64,000 nt of DNA from Billgrantia pellis (GCF_008297955.1 NZ_VTPY01000002.1:186001-250000), one strand, 5' to 3'. Shown: positions 37,307 through 47,626, numbered from the stretch's first letter. Notes: a model not told the origin generated them from the letters alone. Numbers and translations: made by a program.

Positions 37307-39040
37307 TTATCCTGATGGATGCCCACGATTTGCGCAAACGGTCAGCTTACCCTGAACGAGATGCGCCACGTGGCTGACACCGGGCGGATCGAAGTCGCCT
37401 CCGTCGAGCTGGTGTACCAGGTAGATGGCGCTACGCCCCTCCAGCCAGGCGTCCAACCGAGGCCTGAGCCTGGTCACCGTGTCGACATCCAACCCGGCGA
37501 AGGGCTCGTCGAGAATGACCAACCCGGGATCGCGCAGCCACAGCCGAGCCAGGGCCACCCGACGCGCCTGCCCGCCAGAGAGCGCCCGTCCGCCTTCGCC
37601 AACCGGCGTCTCCAGCCCATGCGGCAGTTGCCTTGCCCACTCATCCAACGCGACCCACGCCAGCGCCTGCCACAACGACGTCTCGCTGGCCTGCGGGGCG
37701 GCCAAGCGTAGATTGGCCGCCAGACTACCCTGAAACAGATCGACCCGCTGGCCCAGCAGCGCTAGCCGTTCCCGCAACGCCCGCTCCTCTATCTGGGCCA
37801 GCGGCACACCACCCAGCACGATCTCGCCTTCGCTAGGCGGCAATCGGCGCGCTATGAGAGCCGCCACGCTGGACTTGCCCGCTCCCGAGGCACCGATGAG
37901 TGCGAGACGCCGACCCGGCGCAAGCGTCAGGTCGATCCCATGCAGCGCCGGCTGCAGCGCGCCGGGATAGGATAAACTCACATTGCACAGGCTCAGCGAC
38001 AGCGGCCCCGCCGGTAGCGGCTCGCTGCCGGCCATGCCCCTCGTCTTGCCGGCACGCACCAAGGCATTAAGCCGTTCGGCAGCGCCCCGAGTCGCCCCGA
38101 GATGGGTGAAGGCAACGGGCAGCAGCGCCAGCGCCTCCCCACAGGCCAGCACCGCCAGCGGCATCAATACCATCACCGCACCGCTGATGGCGTCCTGCTG
38201 CCAAGCCAGCGCCGCCAGCCACAGTGCCGCCAGCATGGCAAGGCCTACCGTCAGGTTGACCAGCGCCACGCCGAATCCCGCCAGTCGTGCCAGGAACCTC
38301 TGGTCGAACTGCAGCCGCGCCTCCTGCGCCTCGATGCGCTGCCGATGCCAGCCCTGGCTGGCATAAGCCTCGAGCTCTGCCTGGCCCTGGAGGTGCTCGA
38401 TGAGCTGCCCCCGCAAGCGCTGGAGATGCGCCACCAGACGGCGGCTGGCGCCCATGCCGAGCCATGCCTGCCCTGTCGTCAACCAGCCCCAGGCGAACAG
38501 CAGCATCGCCGCCACGACGATGCCCAGCCACGGCAACCACACGGCCAAGAGAGCCGCAACCAGCAGCACCGTCAATAGCGCCACGAGCGGTGGCGCCAAC
38601 AGGCGCAGGAAGAGGCTGTCGAGGGTATCGATGTCGGCGGTGAGCCGGTTGAGCCAATCACTGGCGCGCTGCCGCGCAAGGCTTCGCTCGTCCAGCCGTG
38701 TCATTACGGCGAACAGGCGGCCACGCAGGTCCGCCAGGAACCGCAGCACCGTGTCGTGATTGTAGAGACGCTCACCGTAGCGCGACACGGTGCGGCTAAG
38801 GGCGAAGAACCGAATGCCGCCACCGGGTACGTACACGTCGAGACTGGCGGCGAGCCCCGCCGCCAGGGCCAGTCCGGTCAGGGCGCTGGCGGTGATGAAC
38901 CAGCCCGACAGGGCCAACAGCCCCACCGCCGAGGCATGCGTTATCGCCAGTAGCAGCGTGCCCAGCACCAGCCGCCGCCGTCGCCGCGCGAACAGATGCA
39001 GCCACGGCGCCAGACAGGACCGTAGCGAAGGCTCAGGCAT
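37307..39040 (-). CDS. cydC: CydC, thiol/haem ABC exporter subunit
   Basis: 577 residues: an ABC transmembrane domain followed by a nucleotide-binding domain with Walker A GASGAGKSSVAAL, signature LSGGQARRVALARL and Walker B LVILDEPFAGLD. The N-terminal segment ending GGGIRFFALSRTVSRYGERL is characteristic of CydC. CydDC handles thiols or haem in the periplasm and is needed for assembly of cytochrome bd. It overlaps cydD by 8 bases. Confidence 0.93.
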   Translation of the reverse strand: MPEPSLRSCLAPWLHLFARRRRRLVLGTLLLAITHASAVGLLALSGWFITASALTGLALAAGLAASLDVYVPGGGIRFFALSRTVSRYGERLYNHDTVLRFLADLRGRLFAVMTRLDERSLARQRASDWLNRLTADIDTLDSLFLRLLAPPLVALLTVLLVAALLAVWLPWLGIVVAAMLLFAWGWLTTGQAWLGMGASRRLVAHLQRLRGQLIEHLQGQAELEAYASQGWHRQRIEAQEARLQFDQRFLARLAGFGVALVNLTVGLAMLAALWLAALAWQQDAISGAVMVLMPLAVLACGEALALLPVAFTHLGATRGAAERLNALVRAGKTRGMAGSEPLPAGPLSLSLCNVSLSYPGALQPALHGIDLTLAPGRRLALIGASGAGKSSVAALIARRLPPSEGEIVLGGVPLAQIEERALRERLALLGQRVDLFQGSLAANLRLAAPQASETSLWQALAWVALDEWARQLPHGLETPVGEGGRALSGGQARRVALARLWLRDPGLVILDEPFAGLDVDTVTRLRPRLDAWLEGRSAIYLVHQLDGGDFDPPGVSHVAHLVQGKLTVCANRGHPSG

Positions 39041-40712
39041 CGGCCCCCTCCTCCACGTCGTTGGGAAGTCCCGCCGCCGTCAGGCTCAGGCGTCGTCCGG
39101 CCATGGCCATCAGCGCGGGATGATGGGTGGCGATGACCAGCGCCCTGCCCTCGGCGGCCAGTGCGCGTAGCGATTCGACCACCCGCGCCTCGGTGTCTTC
39201 GTCCAGGCTTGCGGTGGGCTCGTCGAGCAGCACCAGTGACGCGCGGGAAAGAAAAACCCGCGCCAATGCCAGGCGCTGGGCCTGGCCTCCGGACAGCCCC
39301 ACCCCGCCCTCGCCGAGACGGGTGTCGAGCCCCTCGGGCAGGGCGACGAGAAGCTCCCCCAATCGCGCGCGCTCGAGCGCCTGGCACAATTCGCTGTCGC
39401 TCGCTTCCGGTGCGGCCAGGCGCAGGTTGTCGGCCAGACTTCCATGGATCAACAGCGGGCGCTGGTCCAGCCAGGCAATGCCCAGCCCCGGTCGGACAAG
39501 CCGCTGGCCTGTATCAGGGGTGACGAAACCCGCCAGTAGTTGCAGCAGGGCCGATTTGCCGGCACCCGAGGGGCCGATAACGGCCACGACCTCCCCCGCC
39601 TGCACGGAGACGCTCAACGGTCCCACTACCCGGCCGCGTCCCGGGTGTGACAGCGTCGCCATCTTCAGGACGGCCAGATCCTTCTCGCTGTCGAGGGGTC
39701 GAGAGGTGGCGCCTCGAACCGGCTCGGCCAGCAGTACCAGCATGGCGTCGGCCGCGCCCAGCGCGGCAGCACGGTCATGATAATGCTGTGCCAGGCTGCG
39801 TAGCGGCTGGAAGAACTCCGGCGCCAGCAGCAGGATCAACAGCCCGCTGAAAAGCGTCAGCTCGCCGGCCGGACCGTAATCGATGTAACCCAGCAGGCCG
39901 AAACCGACGTAGATCGCCACCACGGCGATGGCTACCGAGGCGAAGAATTCGAGCACCGCCGAAGAGAGGAACGCCACGCGCAGGGTACGTAGGCTCAATT
40001 GCCGATAGCGATCCGCCGCCCGGTGCACCTCGGCGGTAGCCTCGGCGGTGCGATGGAACAACTGCAGGGTGGCAATGCCGCGCACGCGGTCGAGAAAATG
40101 TCCCGAAAGGCGGCTGACCGCAGCGAACTGTTCACTGTTGAGCCGCGCCGCTCCCATGCCGACCAGTGCCATGAAAAGCGGGATGAGGGGCGCGGCGAGC
40201 AGCAGGAAGAGTGCCGCCAGCCAGTCGAGCCACAGCACCACCCCAAGGATCAGCAGCGGCACTGCCACGGCCAAGCGCAGCTGCGGCAGGAAGCGAGCGA
40301 AATAGCCATCGAGCGCCTCGACCTGTTCCACCAGTTGATTGGCGAGCCCACCGCTATGCCTGTCGCCGGCACGCACCGGCCCCAGGGCGGCGAGATGGTC
40401 GAGCAGCTCGGCACGAACCCGTTGCCGGATGCGCAGGCTTGCCTCCTGGCCGGCCACTTCCTGTCCCCACTGGGCCAGGGCGCGCAGGACCAATACGCCC
40501 GCCAGCAGCGCGAAGGCTCCCCCCAGTTCGCCCGGTGCGGCGTCATCGATGATCAGGCGGCTGACGATCCAGGCCAGTAGCGCCATCTGCGCCACGGTGG
40601 CGACGCCGACGCTGACGCCGGCCAGCGCAGCCAACGTCAACCATCCCCGCTGGCCGGCGGCATGGGCTGCCAGCCAGCGTCGGGGTATCGGTCGGTGGGC
40701 GTCGTCGTTCAT
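39033..40712 (-). CDS. cydD: CydD, thiol/haem ABC exporter subunit
   Basis: 559 residues, partner of CydC. Six membrane segments in the first 320 residues, then Walker A GPSGAGKSALLQLL, signature LSGGQAQRLALARV and Walker B LVLLDEPTASLD. It follows cydB after 3 bases, showing that the oxidase and its assembly factor form one transcript here. Confidence 0.93.
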   Translation of the reverse strand: MNDDAHRPIPRRWLAAHAAGQRGWLTLAALAGVSVGVATVAQMALLAWIVSRLIIDDAAPGELGGAFALLAGVLVLRALAQWGQEVAGQEASLRIRQRVRAELLDHLAALGPVRAGDRHSGGLANQLVEQVEALDGYFARFLPQLRLAVAVPLLILGVVLWLDWLAALFLLLAAPLIPLFMALVGMGAARLNSEQFAAVSRLSGHFLDRVRGIATLQLFHRTAEATAEVHRAADRYRQLSLRTLRVAFLSSAVLEFFASVAIAVVAIYVGFGLLGYIDYGPAGELTLFSGLLILLLAPEFFQPLRSLAQHYHDRAAALGAADAMLVLLAEPVRGATSRPLDSEKDLAVLKMATLSHPGRGRVVGPLSVSVQAGEVVAVIGPSGAGKSALLQLLAGFVTPDTGQRLVRPGLGIAWLDQRPLLIHGSLADNLRLAAPEASDSELCQALERARLGELLVALPEGLDTRLGEGGVGLSGGQAQRLALARVFLSRASLVLLDEPTASLDEDTEARVVESLRALAAEGRALVIATHHPALMAMAGRRLSLTAAGLPNDVEEGADA

Positions 40713-40715
40713 GCG

Positions 40716-41726
40716 TCAGTGGTAGCCTTCGCCGGCGCGCACCTTGCCGCGAAACACCCAGTAGGACCAGAAGGTATAGACCAGTACGAAAGGCAGCACG
40801 AAGAGCACGCCGATCAGCAGGAAGAGCTGAGATTCCGGTGCGGAGGCCGCATCCCAGATGGTGTAGTTCGGCGGCACGATCCAGGGCCACTTGCTGACCA
40901 CCAACCCCAGGTAGGTGAACAGGAAAGTGCCCAGTGTCGCGATGAACGGAAGCACCTCGTAGCCGCGGCGCGACGCCCAAAACACCGTGAACATGCACAG
41001 CAGGGTCAGTGCCGGCAGCACCCAGATTACATGGAGATTGCCGAACCACCGCTCCCACACCACGTCGTTCACCAGCGGCGTCCAGATGCTGATGATGGCA
41101 AAGATGACCAGCACGGCCAGCAGCAGTGGCGTGGTCAGCCGGTAGGCCCACTGCTGGATATAGCCTTCCGACTTGAGAATCAGCCAGGTGGTCCCCAGCA
41201 GCGCGTAGCCGATCATGATGCCGATGCCGGTCAGCAGCGTGAACGGGGTCAGCCAGTCGAACGGACCGCCGACGTAGACACCGTTCTCGGTTTCGAAGCC
41301 CTGGATGTAAGTGCCCACCACGGCGCCCTGGGCGAAGGCCGCCACGGCAGAGCCACCGCTGAAGGCGAGATTCCATAATCGCCGACCGCGCCGATCGCGA
41401 CGCGACTTGAAGCGCAACTCGAAGGCCACGCCGCGAAACACCAGGCCCGCCAACATCAGAAACACGCCGATGTAGAGCGCCGGCAGGAACACCGAATAGA
41501 CCAATGGAAACGCCGCCAGCAGCCCGGCGCCTCCCAGCACTAGCCAGGTTTCGTTGCCATCCCATACCGGTGCGACGGAGTTCATCATCACGTCACGGGC
41601 ATCCTCGTCGGGCGCGAAGGGGAAGAGGATACCGAGCCCCAGGTCGAAGCCATCCATCAGCACGTACATCATGATGCCGAAGCCGATGATCAGCGCCCAG
41701 ATGAGCGATAGATCGAACATCTCCAT
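40716..41726 (-). CDS. cydB: CydB, cytochrome bd-type quinol oxidase subunit II
   Basis: 336 residues with about eight to nine membrane segments and the typical N-terminal DGFDLGLGILFPF and VWDGNETWLVLGG motifs. It is shorter than the E. coli protein, which is common in the cyanide-insensitive branch. It sits 2 bases after cydA. Confidence 0.94.
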   Translation of the reverse strand: MEMFDLSLIWALIIGFGIMMYVLMDGFDLGLGILFPFAPDEDARDVMMNSVAPVWDGNETWLVLGGAGLLAAFPLVYSVFLPALYIGVFLMLAGLVFRGVAFELRFKSRRDRRGRRLWNLAFSGGSAVAAFAQGAVVGTYIQGFETENGVYVGGPFDWLTPFTLLTGIGIMIGYALLGTTWLILKSEGYIQQWAYRLTTPLLLAVLVIFAIISIWTPLVNDVVWERWFGNLHVIWVLPALTLLCMFTVFWASRRGYEVLPFIATLGTFLFTYLGLVVSKWPWIVPPNYTIWDAASAPESQLFLLIGVLFVLPFVLVYTFWSYWVFRGKVRAGEGYH

Positions 41727-41728
41727 GA

Positions 41729-43141
41729 TCAGGCTCCCTCCTTGGATGGGTCATCGTCGAACGGGGTATGGGTCGCCGACCACGGCCGCTTGGGGGTCTC
41801 GAAGTCGTCGATCACCTTGTCCTCCTCCTTCTCCTGCATACCGTAGCGAATGACCCGCGTCAGGTAGTAAGTCCCCGCATAGAAGATCACCGCATAGACC
41901 GCCATGTAGCCGAGCAGGGTGAACAGCGCCATGCCACCGGTCAGCGATGGCGTGACGCCCTCCTCGTGCGACATCATGCCGTAGACCAGCCACGGCGCCC
42001 GGCCGGACTCGGTGGTGATCCAGCCGGCGAGCACGGCGATGAAAGGGGTGATGGACATCAACCGCAGCGTCTGCAGGAAGGGGCGCGAATGATAGATGCG
42101 ACCGCCGCGGCGCAGGGTGAGCCCCACCAACGAGACCGCGATCATCAGCAGGCCGAGGCCGACCATGACACGGAACGACCAGAAAATGATCGCCACCGGC
42201 GGCTGCTCCTCGGGGGGCGCCTCGATGATGCCCGGGATCTCGCCATCCAGCTCATGGGTCAGGATCAGGCTCGCGGCATAGGGAATGCCGATCTCGAAGC
42301 GATTCTGCTGCGCTTCCTGATCCGGCAGCGCGAAGATCAGGAACGGCGCACCGCGCCGGGTTTCCCAGTTCCCCTCCATGGCGGAGAGCTTGACCGGCTG
42401 ATGCTCGAAGGTATTGAGCCCGTGGAAGTCGCCCACCAGCGCCTGGGTCGGCGTCAGCACCAGCAGCATCCACAGGCACATGGAGAGCGCCTTGCGGTTG
42501 GCCTCGACATCGCGCCCGATCAGCAGGTACCAGGCGCTGACGCCCGCCACCACGAAGCCGCCGGTGATGAACGACGCCATGGCCATGTGGGCGAAGCGGA
42601 ACGGGAAGGACGGGTTGAAGATCGCGTCGATCCATGAGGTGACCCGAAACGTGCCATCCACCAGCTCGACCCCTGCGGGGGTGTGCATCCAGCTATTGGC
42701 CGCCAGAATCCAGAAGGTGGAAATGAAAGTTCCCAGCGCCACCATGATCGCGGCGAACAGATGCACCCCCTGGGGCACCCTGCCTCGACCGAACAGCAGC
42801 ACGCCGAGGAAAGCCGCCTCGAGGAAGAAGGCGGTCACCACCTCGTAGCTCAGCAGCGGTCCGATGAAGTTGGCGGCCGCCTGGGAGAAGTTGCTCCAGT
42901 TGGTACCGAACTGGAAGGACATGACGATCCCCGAGACCACCCCCATGCCAAAGGCGACAGCAAAGACTCTCGTCCATAGCAGCGCCAGGCGATCCCACGC
43001 CGGATTCTGCGTTTTGTAGAAAAGTCCCTGCAGCACGGCGATGTAGGACGCCAGGCCGATGGTGAAGACCGGAAAGATGGCGTGAAAGGAGACGACGAAA
43101 GCGAACTGCAGTCGCGACAGCAATAGCGGGTCAAGCTCCAT
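41729..43141 (-). CDS. cydA: CydA, cytochrome bd-type quinol oxidase subunit I
   Basis: 470 residues from the ATG at 43141, where MELDPLLLSRLQFAF matches the normal N terminus; the longer frame to 43264 is not supported. Haem-ligand regions are visible (FHAIFPVF, SYEVVTAFFLEAAFLG, FRFAHMAMASFITGGF) and the GRAPWLVYGM region. The short length (about 50 residues less than E. coli CydA) indicates a short Q-loop of the CIO type. It reduces O2 to water with quinol electrons without pumping protons. Confidence 0.94.
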   Translation of the reverse strand: MELDPLLLSRLQFAFVVSFHAIFPVFTIGLASYIAVLQGLFYKTQNPAWDRLALLWTRVFAVAFGMGVVSGIVMSFQFGTNWSNFSQAAANFIGPLLSYEVVTAFFLEAAFLGVLLFGRGRVPQGVHLFAAIMVALGTFISTFWILAANSWMHTPAGVELVDGTFRVTSWIDAIFNPSFPFRFAHMAMASFITGGFVVAGVSAWYLLIGRDVEANRKALSMCLWMLLVLTPTQALVGDFHGLNTFEHQPVKLSAMEGNWETRRGAPFLIFALPDQEAQQNRFEIGIPYAASLILTHELDGEIPGIIEAPPEEQPPVAIIFWSFRVMVGLGLLMIAVSLVGLTLRRGGRIYHSRPFLQTLRLMSITPFIAVLAGWITTESGRAPWLVYGMMSHEEGVTPSLTGGMALFTLLGYMAVYAVIFYAGTYYLTRVIRYGMQEKEEDKVIDDFETPKRPWSATHTPFDDDPSKEGA

Positions 43142-43418
43142 GACGTTTGCCTCTTGGCTGCGTAAGAGTTCACGTCTCAAGGGATGCGAATTGCACCGCG
43201 GTGCGTTGTTATGCCTTGGGCAATGCCATCCTGGCCTGCCTTGGCGCATTTCACCTCGACACACTGATGAGCCTAGATCAGGACACTCTGAAAGGGCAGC
43301 CGATCAGAGCAACCCATACATTCCGTTTCAGTCCAGGCACAAAAATTGTGGCGCGAACGGTCATACCATGCCATGTCCGCGCCGCGGAAAAGGCTGTGTC
43401 GTGTTGACGCAGCCACGT
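43142..43418. other. cydA upstream region
   Basis: 277 bases between cydA and the exchanger gene. It contains a perfect 12-base palindrome GCACCGCGGTGC at 43193-43204, 52 bases before the cydA start. No FNR-type TTGAT-N4-ATCAA box and no credible frame is seen. Confidence 0.4.
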
Positions 43419-44405
43419 CTATCCCCCTGCCGAGGCCGTGACCACCAGGCGGACCATGAAGGCGGTATAACCGACGAACAGCGCCAGCAACATGGCACCC
43501 TCAAGGCGGTTGATGCGGCCCGGACGCCCCTTCCAGCCAATGGCGAAGACGGCCATCAGCACCGTCATGACGGTCATCAGGCTCCAGTCGCGCAGCAGCA
43601 CTTCGCTGCCGACCTCGATGGGGGCGATCACCGCGGCCAACCCCACCACACCGAGCGTGTTGAACAAATTGGAACCGACGACATTGCCCACCACCAGATC
43701 GTGCTCGCCTCGACGCAGCGCACTGAAGGAGGAGGCCAGTTCAGGCAACGAGGTACCGATGGCGACAACGGTCAGGCCGATGATCAGATCGCTGACGCCG
43801 AAGGCCTGCGCGATCTCGACCGCCCCCCACACCAGCACTCGCGAGCTGAGCACCAGCAACGCCAGCCCCACGAATGTCCAGATCACGCCGGCGCGCAGCG
43901 ACATGGGATGCGCCTGGAGGCTCTCTTCGGTCTCGTCGGCCAGCGGGTCGGAACCGGTGCGCCGGGCCTGCCAGATGCTGAAGGTGATCATGCCCGCCAA
44001 CAGCACGAGCAGCACGATGCCTTCGAAGCGCCCCACAAACCCGCCCCACATCAGCCCGGCCGACAGCAATGTCACCACCACCAGCACCGGGACTTCACGG
44101 CGGATCACGCCGGAATGCACGGCGAGCGGCGAGATCAGCGCCATCGTCCCCAGGATCAGGCCGATGTTGGCGATGTTCGATCCGTAGCCATTGCCCAGCG
44201 CCAGCCCGGGGTTGCCCTGCGCCGCCGCCAATGACGAAACCATCAGCTCGGGGGCCGAGGTGCCGAAGCCGATGACCAGCATGCCGACCAGTAGCGGGGA
44301 TACGCCCAGACGCCGTGACGTCGCCGCCGCCCCATCCACAAAGCGCTCGGCGCTCCAGACAAGCAGTACGAGCCCCGCCGCCACGGCCAGTAGGGGAAAA
44401 AGCAT
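43419..44405 (-). CDS. Calcium/sodium antiporter (CaCA family, YrbG-like)
   Basis: 328 residues, ten to eleven membrane segments, with two inverted alpha repeats: GFGTSAPELMVSSLAAAQGN in the first half and AIGTSLPELASSFSALRRGE in the second, both carrying the ion-binding Glu. It likely exports Ca2+ in exchange for Na+ or H+. It is divergent from pqiABC; in E. coli the related yrbG gene lies beside another MCE system (mla). Confidence 0.92.
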   Translation of the reverse strand: MLFPLLAVAAGLVLLVWSAERFVDGAAATSRRLGVSPLLVGMLVIGFGTSAPELMVSSLAAAQGNPGLALGNGYGSNIANIGLILGTMALISPLAVHSGVIRREVPVLVVVTLLSAGLMWGGFVGRFEGIVLLVLLAGMITFSIWQARRTGSDPLADETEESLQAHPMSLRAGVIWTFVGLALLVLSSRVLVWGAVEIAQAFGVSDLIIGLTVVAIGTSLPELASSFSALRRGEHDLVVGNVVGSNLFNTLGVVGLAAVIAPIEVGSEVLLRDWSLMTVMTVLMAVFAIGWKGRPGRINRLEGAMLLALFVGYTAFMVRLVVTASAGG

Positions 44406-44549
44406 TTCATCTCCTTGGGAACATTCAGGAACGAATGTTTGTATATGGTACGTATAGCGTCAACGTGTCACACTTTTCCTGCAATCGTCTGGCCTGGAAG
44501 CATCAGGTCGGCCGCTCATGCGTCACACAGTTTCCGGGGCAATCGTTTC

Positions 44550-45896
44550 GTGCTCAAGCATATCCTGCGGCTACCCGCCGCCCCGGGCGAACCCCGGGTC
44601 GACCAGACGCCTCCCGAGGCGCGCACCTCGCGCCGCCGGCTGCGTGCCTGTCACGAATGCGACTGGCTGGTGGCGCTGCCTCCGCTGCGCCCCGGCCAGA
44701 AGGCCGACTGCCCGCGCTGCGGCCATACCCTGGCCACCCGCCACCATCAGCCGGCCCAGCGCAGTATGGCGCTGGCCATGGCCGCCATGGTGGCGCTGCT
44801 GCTGGCAATCTCCTTCCCCTTCGCCAGCTTCAGCGTCAGCGGTCTGGGCAACCGCATCGAACTGACCGAGACCGCCACTACCCTGATCGGCTTTCATCAG
44901 CCCCTCGTGGGCATTGCCGTGATTCTAACCATTGTGGTGTTGCCGGCCATCTATTTACTGGGCGTGATCTGGCTGCAATTGGGTTTGTTGCAGGACGAGC
45001 CGCTACCCGCCAGCCGTACCATCGCGCGCACGCTGTCCCATCTTCACCCCTGGATGATGACCGACGTGTTCATCATCGGGGCGCTGGTCAGCCTGTTCAA
45101 GGTGGCGGGCATGGCCGAGGTCGACCTGGGCCTGTCGTTCTGGGCCTTCTGCGTCTTCGCCGTGCTTCTCCTGCTGACCACCCAATCGATCGATTCGGAC
45201 TGGATGTGGTTCTCGCTGGCCGGCGAGCCGCTGGCCCCCGAAGGCGTTCGCACAGGACGCACCGCGGCTAGCCAGGGCCTTTCCGGCTGCCCCACCTGCG
45301 GCCTGGTCAATCGCCTGGACGCCATGGGCCGCGGCCACTGCCAGCGCTGTGGCGAACGCCTGCACGCGCGCGCCCCACACAGTCTCCAGCGTACCTGGGC
45401 TCTGCTGGCCACCGCCGCCCTGATGTACCTGCCAGCCAACCTCTACCCCATCATGACCACCACCAGCCTGGGGCAGTCATCGCCCTCCACCATCATCGGC
45501 GGGGTAGTGGAACTGATTCAGATGGGCTCATGGCCTGTCGCCGCGGTAATCTTCGTCGCCAGTGTCATCGTCCCGGTAGGCAAGCTGGTGGCGCTGGCAT
45601 GGTTGTGCCTGGTGGCCGAGCGCAGCGCCGAACTCAATCCCGTCAACCGCACCCGCCTCTACCGTCTGACCGAATTCATCGGCCGCTGGTCGATGGTCGA
45701 TGTCTTCGTCGTCGCCATACTGGTGGCGCTGATCCGTGCGGGTTCGCTGATGGCGATCACCCCCGGCCCCGCCGCGCTGGCGTTCGCCGCGGTGGTAGTG
45801 CTGACCATGCTGGCGGCCATGACTTTCGATCCCCGTCTTATCTGGGACACGCCTCCGCCGCGTGACTCCCATCACACGCAAGGAATGTCCGGATGA
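44550..45896 (+). CDS. pqiA: PqiA, membrane subunit of the Pqi lipid transport system
   Basis: About 448 residues from a GTG at 44550 with GGGG about ten bases before it; the frame is open back to 44415 and an ATG at 44445 is possible, so the start is uncertain. It has two repeats, each a zinc-ribbon-like Cys cluster (CHECDWLVALPP with CPRCGH; CPTCGLVNRLDA with CQRCGERL) followed by four membrane segments, as in PqiA. The stop overlaps pqiB by four bases (ATGA). Confidence 0.88.
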   Translation: MLKHILRLPAAPGEPRVDQTPPEARTSRRRLRACHECDWLVALPPLRPGQKADCPRCGHTLATRHHQPAQRSMALAMAAMVALLLAISFPFASFSVSGLGNRIELTETATTLIGFHQPLVGIAVILTIVVLPAIYLLGVIWLQLGLLQDEPLPASRTIARTLSHLHPWMMTDVFIIGALVSLFKVAGMAEVDLGLSFWAFCVFAVLLLLTTQSIDSDWMWFSLAGEPLAPEGVRTGRTAASQGLSGCPTCGLVNRLDAMGRGHCQRCGERLHARAPHSLQRTWALLATAALMYLPANLYPIMTTTSLGQSSPSTIIGGVVELIQMGSWPVAAVIFVASVIVPVGKLVALAWLCLVAERSAELNPVNRTRLYRLTEFIGRWSMVDVFVVAILVALIRAGSLMAITPGPAALAFAAVVVLTMLAAMTFDPRLIWDTPPPRDSHHTQGMSG

Positions 45897-47572
45897 GCGA
45901 GACATCGCGCGAGCACGAGCCACCCAAAGAGATGCACCGCGCCAAAGCCACGCCACAGCGACGTCTGTCACCGATCTGGATCGTCCCGATCGTGGCGGTC
46001 CTCATCGGCCTCTGGTTGGTCTACGACAACTATCGCAGCCGCGGACCGCTGATCACCCTGACCATGAGCAGCGCCGAAGGCATCGAGGCCGGCAGCACCT
46101 TGATCAAGACCCGCAATGTCGAGGTGGGACGCGTCGAGCGCGTGCAGCTCTCGGATGACCTCAGCCATGCCGTGATCACCGCGCGCATGTCGCCCCAAGC
46201 CGAGCCCATGCTCACCGAGGGCAGCCGCTTCTGGGTCGTGAAGCCACGCATCGGTCGCGAAGGGATCAGCGGTTTGGGCACCGTGCTCTCCGGCGCCTAC
46301 ATACAGCTCGAGCCCGGCAGCGGAGAGCCCGGTGCTCGCGAGTTCCAGGTCAGCGATCAGCCCCCCGTGGCCCCGGCCGACGCCGCCGGCCTGCGCGTCA
46401 ACCTGGTCAGTCAGCTCGGCAACTCGCTGCGCCCCGGCGACCCTGTGACCTATCAGGGCTATACCGTGGGACGCGTGGAGGAGGTCGACTTCGATCCCGA
46501 CAGCCGGCGCATGAACCAGCGGATCTTCATCGAAAGCCCCTATGATCGCCTGGTCACCGAAAACACCCGCTTCTGGTCGGCCAGCGGCGTCGACCTGCGC
46601 CTCGATGCGGATGGTTTTCGCGTCAATGTGGAGTCGATCGAGGCGCTGCTCGGCGGTGGCGTCACCTTCGGCGTCCCCGACGACCTGCCGCGCGGACGCC
46701 CCGTCGAGAATGACACCGAGTTCAGCCTCCACACCGACGAAGAGAGCGCACGCCAGGGCACTTTCGACCGCTACCTGGAATACGTGCTGCTGGTCGAGGA
46801 CAGCGTGCGCGGCCTGTCGCGCGGAGCCCCGGTTGAGTTTCGCGGTGTGCGCATCGGGTCCGTGGCTGCCGTTCCATGGCGGTTCACCGCCAGCCAGCCC
46901 AATACCCGCGAAGGGTTTTCCATTCCCGTGCTGATCCGCATCGAACCGCAGCGCCTGGGCATCGAGAACGAGCAGATCGATCTGCAAGAGTGGGACGAAC
47001 GCTTCCACCGCCTGTTCGAACGAGGGCTGCGCGCATCGCTCAAGTCGGGCAACCTGCTCACTGGTGCGATGTTCGTCGACATCAATTTCTACCGCGAGGA
47101 GGCGGAAGACTATACGGCGGCGACATTCAGCGACCGCGATGTCTTCCCCACCACTTCCACCGGTTTCGCCCAGATCGAGGCCCAGGTGACGAACTTGCTG
47201 GAGAAGCTCAACGCACTCGAAATCGAGCCGCTGCTGGCGGGACTCGACCGCAACCTCGCCACCTCCGAGGCCATGCTCAACGAGGTACGCGAACTGAGCG
47301 CATCATTGCAGGACGTCCTCGACGATCCCGGCACCCGCAATCTGCCCTCCAACCTCAACGACTCCCTGGAGGCGCTGCGCGAGACGCTGGAGGGCCTATC
47401 GCCCGATTCCAACGCCTATCGCGAGCTGACCGGCGCTGCCGAACGCCTGGAGCGCCTGATGCGCGACCTGCAACCGGTCACCCGTACGCTCAACGAGAAC
47501 CCGCGCGCCCTGCTGTTCGACAGCCTCGAGGCAGAGGACCCACAGCCCAGGGCGCCACGCCGCGATCAATAG
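45893..47572 (+). CDS. pqiB: PqiB, MCE-domain protein bridging the periplasm
   Basis: 559 residues with one N-terminal membrane anchor (IWIVPIVAVLIGLWLVYDNY) and three MCE domains starting near residues 43, 165 and 290, followed by a long helical C-terminal region (about residues 420-550). In E. coli PqiB hexamers form a hollow syringe-like path for lipids between inner and outer membrane. It is coupled to pqiA by an ATGA overlap. Confidence 0.93.
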   Translation: MSETSREHEPPKEMHRAKATPQRRLSPIWIVPIVAVLIGLWLVYDNYRSRGPLITLTMSSAEGIEAGSTLIKTRNVEVGRVERVQLSDDLSHAVITARMSPQAEPMLTEGSRFWVVKPRIGREGISGLGTVLSGAYIQLEPGSGEPGAREFQVSDQPPVAPADAAGLRVNLVSQLGNSLRPGDPVTYQGYTVGRVEEVDFDPDSRRMNQRIFIESPYDRLVTENTRFWSASGVDLRLDADGFRVNVESIEALLGGGVTFGVPDDLPRGRPVENDTEFSLHTDEESARQGTFDRYLEYVLLVEDSVRGLSRGAPVEFRGVRIGSVAAVPWRFTASQPNTREGFSIPVLIRIEPQRLGIENEQIDLQEWDERFHRLFERGLRASLKSGNLLTGAMFVDINFYREEAEDYTAATFSDRDVFPTTSTGFAQIEAQVTNLLEKLNALEIEPLLAGLDRNLATSEAMLNEVRELSASLQDVLDDPGTRNLPSNLNDSLEALRETLEGLSPDSNAYRELTGAAERLERLMRDLQPVTRTLNENPRALLFDSLEAEDPQPRAPRRDQ

Positions 47573-47626
47573 CGACAAGGAGCGATTCGTTATGCTGATG
47601 ACAGAGTTCTCTTGCTGGAGCCCCGT

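Noticed and set aside
43142..43418. FNR/Anr box sought before cydA
   Set aside because: The only candidate, TGAT and ATCA at 43266-43281, has eight bases between half-sites instead of the four expected.
43140..44234. 364-codon plus-strand frame opposite the Ca2+/Na+ exchanger
   Set aside because: Antisense to a conserved transporter, with Gln/His-rich sequence typical of shadows.
44438..44456. TTTGTATATGGTACGTATA resembling a HutC operator
   Set aside because: It lacks the palindromic TGTATATACA core and lies before unrelated genes (exchanger and pqiA).
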